From Klenkia sp. PcliD-1-E (lineage in GTDB: Bacteria > Actinomycetota > Actinomycetes > Mycobacteriales > Geodermatophilaceae): a stretch of 64,000 nucleotides of DNA. Shown here piece after piece: positions 60,491-64,000 of the stretch (position 1 is its first letter; each line of letters starts with the position of its first letter). The notes under the pieces were generated by a model. It searched no databases, had not been told where the DNA came from, and was given only the letters and a program-made list of their open reading frames with translations. The position numbers were made by a program, and so were the translations under genes. The stretch is taken from NCBI RefSeq assembly GCF_024124375.1, contig NZ_JAMXRZ010000004.1:1-64000 (forward strand). The letters run 5' to 3'.

Positions 60491-61974
60491 CAGCTGGTCG
60501 TGGGTGGATCGAGGGGGGTCATCCAGTGCGCCCGGGAGTACGCGAGCGCCGCAGCCGTCCGTCCGCCGCCGTCCGCTTCCTGACGCCTGGCGCGGTCGAC
60601 CTGCTGCCGGGCCGCAGCCAGCTCCTCGGCGAGCCGCCGTCCGTCCGCGCCGTCCAGGCAGCGCTCCAGACGCGCGATGATCGGAGCGGTGGTTCCTGCG
60701 ATCACGACCGCGTGGCGCTCGGGCACGGTGCGGAAGTCCCCCGGCCGGAGCACACGGACGTCCTCGCCCGACCGCGACGACCCCACTCCCCCGGGCCCGT
60801 CGGTGATCGTCCTCCGGCTGACCCGCACGTCGTCGAGCAGCTCTGACAGCTCCCGGTAGAAGGTCACGTCCTTGCCGCCGCCGAAGACGATCAGGTTGTT
60901 CGTCAGGCCGAACAGTGACCGGGCCTCGTCCTCGCCGTAGGCGACCACCATCTGCTTCCACGTCTGGGTGGCGTAGATGAAGGAGAGGCCGAGGGCGCGC
61001 TCGTTGGCCATCCGTACGCGCAGGGTCGGCAGCGGTGCCGTCGAGGGCAGCTCGTCCAGGCAGGCGAGGAAGGACGGCGTGATGCGGCCGTGCGGGGACC
61101 TGGTCGCGAGCTCCAGCGCTGTGTCGAGGACGTGCTCGGCGACGGCCGTCATGAGTGGCGCTGCGGAGGCGTACGGGTCTTCTCGTCCGAGGAGGTAAAT
61201 CGTGCCGTCCCGTCGGACCAGGTCGGCGAGGTCGGTCGCGGGTCGGGCCGGCCCCGGGACGCAGCGTCGACGCACGTCCGGCTGGAAGAACAGAGCCATG
61301 GCTTGCTGCACCGTCGTGACCGTGTTGCCGACCGTGTCGGGGCTGCCCCGCAGTGCCCCGAGCAGCAGCCCGTCCCAGAACCGGGCGGCTTGCGGGTGCT
61401 GCTGCAGGATCTCGGCGGGCTGCTCAGCCGCGACCGGGTTCGCTACCCACTCCAGCACGTGGTCGAGGGTGCGGCCGGTGAGTGCGGCCGCGTGCAGGAA
61501 GCCCTGCAGCACCTTGGCCGTCTCCGCTGCGTAGAAGCGCGCAGCTGAGTCTTGCCTGCCGCCGGACACGGCACCGCTGACCGTGCCGGCGGAGAAGGCC
61601 TTTGCGCGTCGCTCGGCCGTGCGCGGGTCGACGCACCCTGCGACCGGGTCCCACACCAGTTCCGGGACACCTGGCGCCGACCCGAACGGGTCCAGGACGG
61701 CGACCGGCCGACCGGCCCCACCGGGCACCGCAGGTCGTTGCCGCCGAGCCATGGTGAGCAGCAGGTCGTCGACCTTCGTCAGCGTGGCCAGGGCCCCACC
61801 CCGGTGGGCGAGCATGGCCGGAGCGAGGAGGTCCAGCGTCTTGCCGGAGCCCTGCTCACCGAAGACGCCGGCGGTCCGGTCGAACCGGCACCACAGTTCC
61901 ACCCCGGACGGGACGGTGGATCGTCCGATGCGCCATCCGACGTCCTGCGGGTCGCAGGTCGGGCGGTGGAGCAT
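60490..61974 (-). CDS. Type IV coupling protein ATPase (TraD/VirD4 type, TraM-recognition)
   Basis: A 494-residue coupling ATPase that would link the relaxase-DNA complex to the secretion channel. Walker A is GVFGEQGSGKTLDLLAPAML (Lys45). Later motifs are TLTKVDDLLLTMARRQRPAV, PVAVLDPFG, AKAFSAGTVSGAVSGGRQD, the Walker-B-like FLACLDELPSTAPLPTLR and FIYATQTWKQMVVAYGEDEA. It begins only 45 residues before the Walker Lys, so it has no N-terminal membrane anchor of its own. It overlaps genes on both sides by TGATG. The likely missing membrane part is encoded at 63,676-64,000. Confidence 0.88.
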   Translation of the reverse strand: MLHRPTCDPQDVGWRIGRSTVPSGVELWCRFDRTAGVFGEQGSGKTLDLLAPAMLAHRGGALATLTKVDDLLLTMARRQRPAVPGGAGRPVAVLDPFGSAPGVPELVWDPVAGCVDPRTAERRAKAFSAGTVSGAVSGGRQDSAARFYAAETAKVLQGFLHAAALTGRTLDHVLEWVANPVAAEQPAEILQQHPQAARFWDGLLLGALRGSPDTVGNTVTTVQQAMALFFQPDVRRRCVPGPARPATDLADLVRRDGTIYLLGREDPYASAAPLMTAVAEHVLDTALELATRSPHGRITPSFLACLDELPSTAPLPTLRVRMANERALGLSFIYATQTWKQMVVAYGEDEARSLFGLTNNLIVFGGGKDVTFYRELSELLDDVRVSRRTITDGPGGVGSSRSGEDVRVLRPGDFRTVPERHAVVIAGTTAPIIARLERCLDGADGRRLAEELAAARQQVDRARRQEADGGGRTAAALAYSRAHWMTPLDPPTTS

Positions 61975-63251
61975 CAGCGAGACCTCGTCGGTCCGGCTTG
62001 CCGGGCCCTGCCGAGCAGCACCTGGCGGGCCGCCTCTCGGCTGGCCGCGTCGAGGGCGCCGGCCGCGGCCGGCCTCGTGAGCATCTCCTGGTTGGCCGCG
62101 AATGCGCGGCGAGGGAAACCCGGCGGGTGGGTGTCGTCCACCCGCACCGCGACCGACAGGGACAGCAGGCGCGCGTTGTGCAGCGCTCCGACGACGGGTT
62201 GGAGATCCGCGGCGTTCGCCCGCACCATGCCGCCGGGCTGGTAGCCCCGGAGGTAGGCGGCCGCCCGCTCCTCTCGAGGGGGGAGGTCGCGGGCGAAGGC
62301 GACCAGGCTGCCGTGGTCGGCCCAGGAGCGGACGGTGCGGTAGAGCAGCTGGACGGCGAGCGTGGGCATGTGCTGGGCAGCTGCCGCCACTGCCTCTCGT
62401 GCAGCCGGCCGGGCAAGCAGCTGCTCCGGCGGCACGGAGGTGAGAGCCCGGTGGACAGCACCCGCTGCGAGAACCGACGGTGGTGCGTCCGGATGCGGTC
62501 GCCTGCTTCCGTCGTCGTAGGGCCGAAGGACGTCCTGGACGGCTCGCCACGCGGGCGCGGCCAGATGGCCGGAGCCGCGGGTGGAGGAGGTGTCCAGTCG
62601 CTGCGCGAGCGATGTGATCGTCTCGGCCGACACGCAGTACGCCAAGACCTCGGCGACGGTGGGCAGCGGAGCGGTGGCCCCCGTCGCCTGGAGGATCACG
62701 GCGACGGCGTCCGGCACCTCGGCGACCGAGGTGCCGACCAAGGCGTTCGCCGGACTCGGCAGGGGCCGGTCGAGGAGTGCGGCGTCGCTGACGGCGGGGG
62801 GCTCCAGCGCCGCGTCCTGCTGGACGACGAGCGACCACCGCAGGGTCTGGTGCACCCACTGCGACGCTTCCCCCTCCGGTCCGACGAGGACGGCGGCCAG
62901 CGAGTGGGCCGCATCGGCCAGACCGACCGCGACCGCCCACCGGGAGGACACCGTGCTGTGCGCGTGCAGCACGGCCAGGCTGTCGGCAGCCGCGGCGGAC
63001 AGCTCGGCCATCCGGCCTTCCCCGACGGGTGCGTGCCGCGCCAGCTCGCTGCACCCGGTGGCCAGCGCAGCGACGTCACGCTCCCTGCGGTGCCCGGACT
63101 CCGACGCCAGGCCGTCCTGCCTCAGGTGCTCCAGGGCTCGGCCCACGTGGCCGAGCCCGGTGGCTGCGTCGGCCTGCGCCGAGGGCGTGCGACCAGACCG
63201 CTGGGCGACGTCCACCAGATGGTCGAGCAGCTGGCCGAGTGAGGTGGCCAT
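61974..63251 (-). CDS. Hypothetical protein of the transfer operon
   Basis: A 425-residue helical, Ala/Leu-rich protein (MATSLGQLLDHLVDVAQRSG) containing SRWAVAVGLADAAHSLAAVL, PAWRAVQDVLRPYDDGSRRP and MPTLAVQLLYRTVRSWADHG. No domain or membrane segment is recognised. Codon use looks genuinely coding. It overlaps the coupling ATPase gene by TGATG and follows the short frameshifted gene in the same way. It probably belongs to the conjugative apparatus; its function is unknown. Confidence 0.75.
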   Translation of the reverse strand: MATSLGQLLDHLVDVAQRSGRTPSAQADAATGLGHVGRALEHLRQDGLASESGHRRERDVAALATGCSELARHAPVGEGRMAELSAAAADSLAVLHAHSTVSSRWAVAVGLADAAHSLAAVLVGPEGEASQWVHQTLRWSLVVQQDAALEPPAVSDAALLDRPLPSPANALVGTSVAEVPDAVAVILQATGATAPLPTVAEVLAYCVSAETITSLAQRLDTSSTRGSGHLAAPAWRAVQDVLRPYDDGSRRPHPDAPPSVLAAGAVHRALTSVPPEQLLARPAAREAVAAAAQHMPTLAVQLLYRTVRSWADHGSLVAFARDLPPREERAAAYLRGYQPGGMVRANAADLQPVVGALHNARLLSLSVAVRVDDTHPPGFPRRAFAANQEMLTRPAAAGALDAASREAARQVLLGRARQAGPTRSR

Positions 63252-63552
63252 CAGCGCACCGCGATCAAGGCTCGGCGGGCATGCCGGGCAGCCTCGACCA
63301 CCGCTGGCTTGGCGAAGTCCTCGAAGTCCAACTCTCCCAGGGCGCGCAGCGCCCGGGTGATGAGCACGTCAGGTCCGGGGTGGTCCGGTACCGGCGGTAC
63401 GGGGCCGGTAGGCACGCCGAGCGCATGCAGGCCGTCAGGCTGTGCAGAGCCATGGATCGACTCGCCAGCCGGTGTCGGGCCGCGGTGGCGAGCAGTGCGG
63501 CGGCGAGGACGACGGCCTCGGGTGCCGTGTGGGCGCGGTCCTTCTGGTGCAT
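63251..63552 (-). pseudogene. Small gene with a probable frameshift, start of the four-gene overlap chain
   Basis: ATG 63,552 has a good AGGAGA upstream, and its frame reads MHQKDRAHTAPEAVVLAAAL and LATAARHRLASRSMALHSLT, clearly protein-like. Beyond about 63,440 that frame becomes Arg/Ser-rich, while the frame one base back reads GPDVLITRALRALGELDFED and ends AARHARRALIAVR with a TGATG overlap to the next gene. A single missing base between about 63,450 and 63,410 would join them into a protein of about 100 residues. It may be a real frameshift, a sequencing error or programmed shifting. Confidence 0.5.
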
Positions 63553-63675
63553 GGGTTCTCCTCGGTCGGGGATGGAGCTCGACCGTGCGGTCTCTCTCCC
63601 CGTCGCCGGGTGCAGGTCTCGGAAGCTGTGGACAGGTGACACAGCCGTCGTCCCTGTGGACGGGGACTTGCGGTG

Positions 63676-64000
63676 TCAACGCCTGGTGAGATCCGGCCTG
63701 ATGACGGGTCGGGCGGCGCGAAGTGCACCAGTGCCGAGTGCGCGTCGGGCCTGCGCTCGGGTCGCGAACCCGGTCTTCTGACCACCGAGCCCGAGCCGGT
63801 GGCGTAGCAACCGGGCACCCAGCAGGCACCCGACGCAGAGCAGGAGTTCGCTCAGGGCGACCAGCAGGTACGTCGGAACGGGCCCGGCGACCCGTGCGTG
63901 CAGCCCTGGCGGGTACCCAGCAGCTGGCGCGCCTCCGACCAGCCCGACGACGGCCGAGCTGATGTCCCGGGCCGTGGCCGGCCACACCCAGCCGCCGCCC
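63676..64000 (-). CDS. N-terminal membrane part of a coupling-type protein, partial (runs off right edge)
   Basis: The frame enters from the window edge (GGGWVWPATARDISSAVVGL) and has PPGLHARVAGPVPTYLLVAL followed by a hydrophobic stretch LSELLLCVGCLLGARLL. Its end is QKTGFATRAQARRALGTGAL and RPVIRPDLTRR. The GFATR...RPxL pattern is typical of the linker between the membrane anchor and the ATPase domain of actinobacterial coupling proteins. The ATPase at 60,490 lacks exactly this part, so the two may be halves of one function. The start is outside the window. Confidence 0.6.
   Translation of the reverse strand, partial: GGGWVWPATARDISSAVVGLVGGAPAAGYPPGLHARVAGPVPTYLLVALSELLLCVGCLLGARLLRHRLGLGGQKTGFATRAQARRALGTGALRAARPVIRPDLTRR

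Noticed and set aside
60011-60961. Longer 316-residue version of the DUF4913-like protein
   Set aside because: The extra N-terminal part is antisense-frame shadow inside the coupling ATPase gene; the TGATG overlap fixes the start at 60,490.

Overview
The window is very GC-rich, with a high-GC actinobacterial gene style: GTG and TTG starts, ATGA/GTGA gene overlaps and -10-only promoters. The left 10.9 kb has the conserved actinobacterial order DUF4193 - LytR_C protein - suhB - ppgK - sigA known from Mycobacterium Rv2699c-Rv2703, followed by DUF7455, a VanW-family protein, a YihY-like membrane protein, DUF3039 and DUF3099. A Geodermatophilaceae-type host (Blastococcus, Modestobacter, Geodermatophilus) fits, but that is inference.

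At about 10,887 an HhH-GPD base-excision-repair gene loses its 5' end. The sequence beyond it is foreign: a large serine recombinase reads inward 120 bases from the break. From there to the right edge the window looks like accessory DNA. The missing 5' end of the repair gene was not found to the right, so if this is one element its far end lies outside the window. A 47-base 3' fragment of tRNA-Gly(TCC) at 12,920 and a Phd/RelE toxin-antitoxin pair suggest more than one integration event.

The cargo from 14.2 to 48.8 kb is catabolic. Block A (14,261-19,943, minus) is a beta-oxidation operon: CoA-transferase, thiolase, acyl-CoA ligase, enoyl-CoA hydratase and acyl-CoA dehydrogenase, with a divergent TetR. 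Block B (20,708-34,748) holds a three-polypeptide biotin-dependent acyl-CoA carboxylase, two CoA ligases, an acyl-CoA dehydrogenase, a hydratase, an HMG-CoA-lyase-like enzyme, a glutaryl-CoA-dehydrogenase-like enzyme, a TetR, a hot-dog thioesterase and a BtrH-like acyltransferase. Block C (35,173-45,499, plus) is a tightly overlapping operon with a second, two-subunit carboxylase, dehydrogenase, ligase, hydratase, a TIGR03084-type protein, AtuA and a TetR. It resembles the acyclic terpene (citronellol/geraniol) utilisation pathway. It is followed by a P450 of CYP153 type fused to its own FMN reductase and ferredoxin, with another TetR. Together the set looks built to oxidise and dismantle a branched or isoprenoid hydrocarbon or alcohol: terminal hydroxylation, CoA activation, dehydrogenation, carboxylation, hydration, C-C cleavage and beta-oxidation.

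The right end carries an ABC importer operon (49,484-53,928), an HU-like protein with a long lysine-rich tail, and a mobilisation module. That module is a 1,698-residue MobF relaxase fused to a helicase and a DnaG-like TOPRIM primase domain, followed by an opposing operon for a VirD4/TraD-type coupling protein and accessory proteins linked by TGATG overlaps. The island is therefore probably part of an integrative conjugative or mobilisable element larger than 53 kb.
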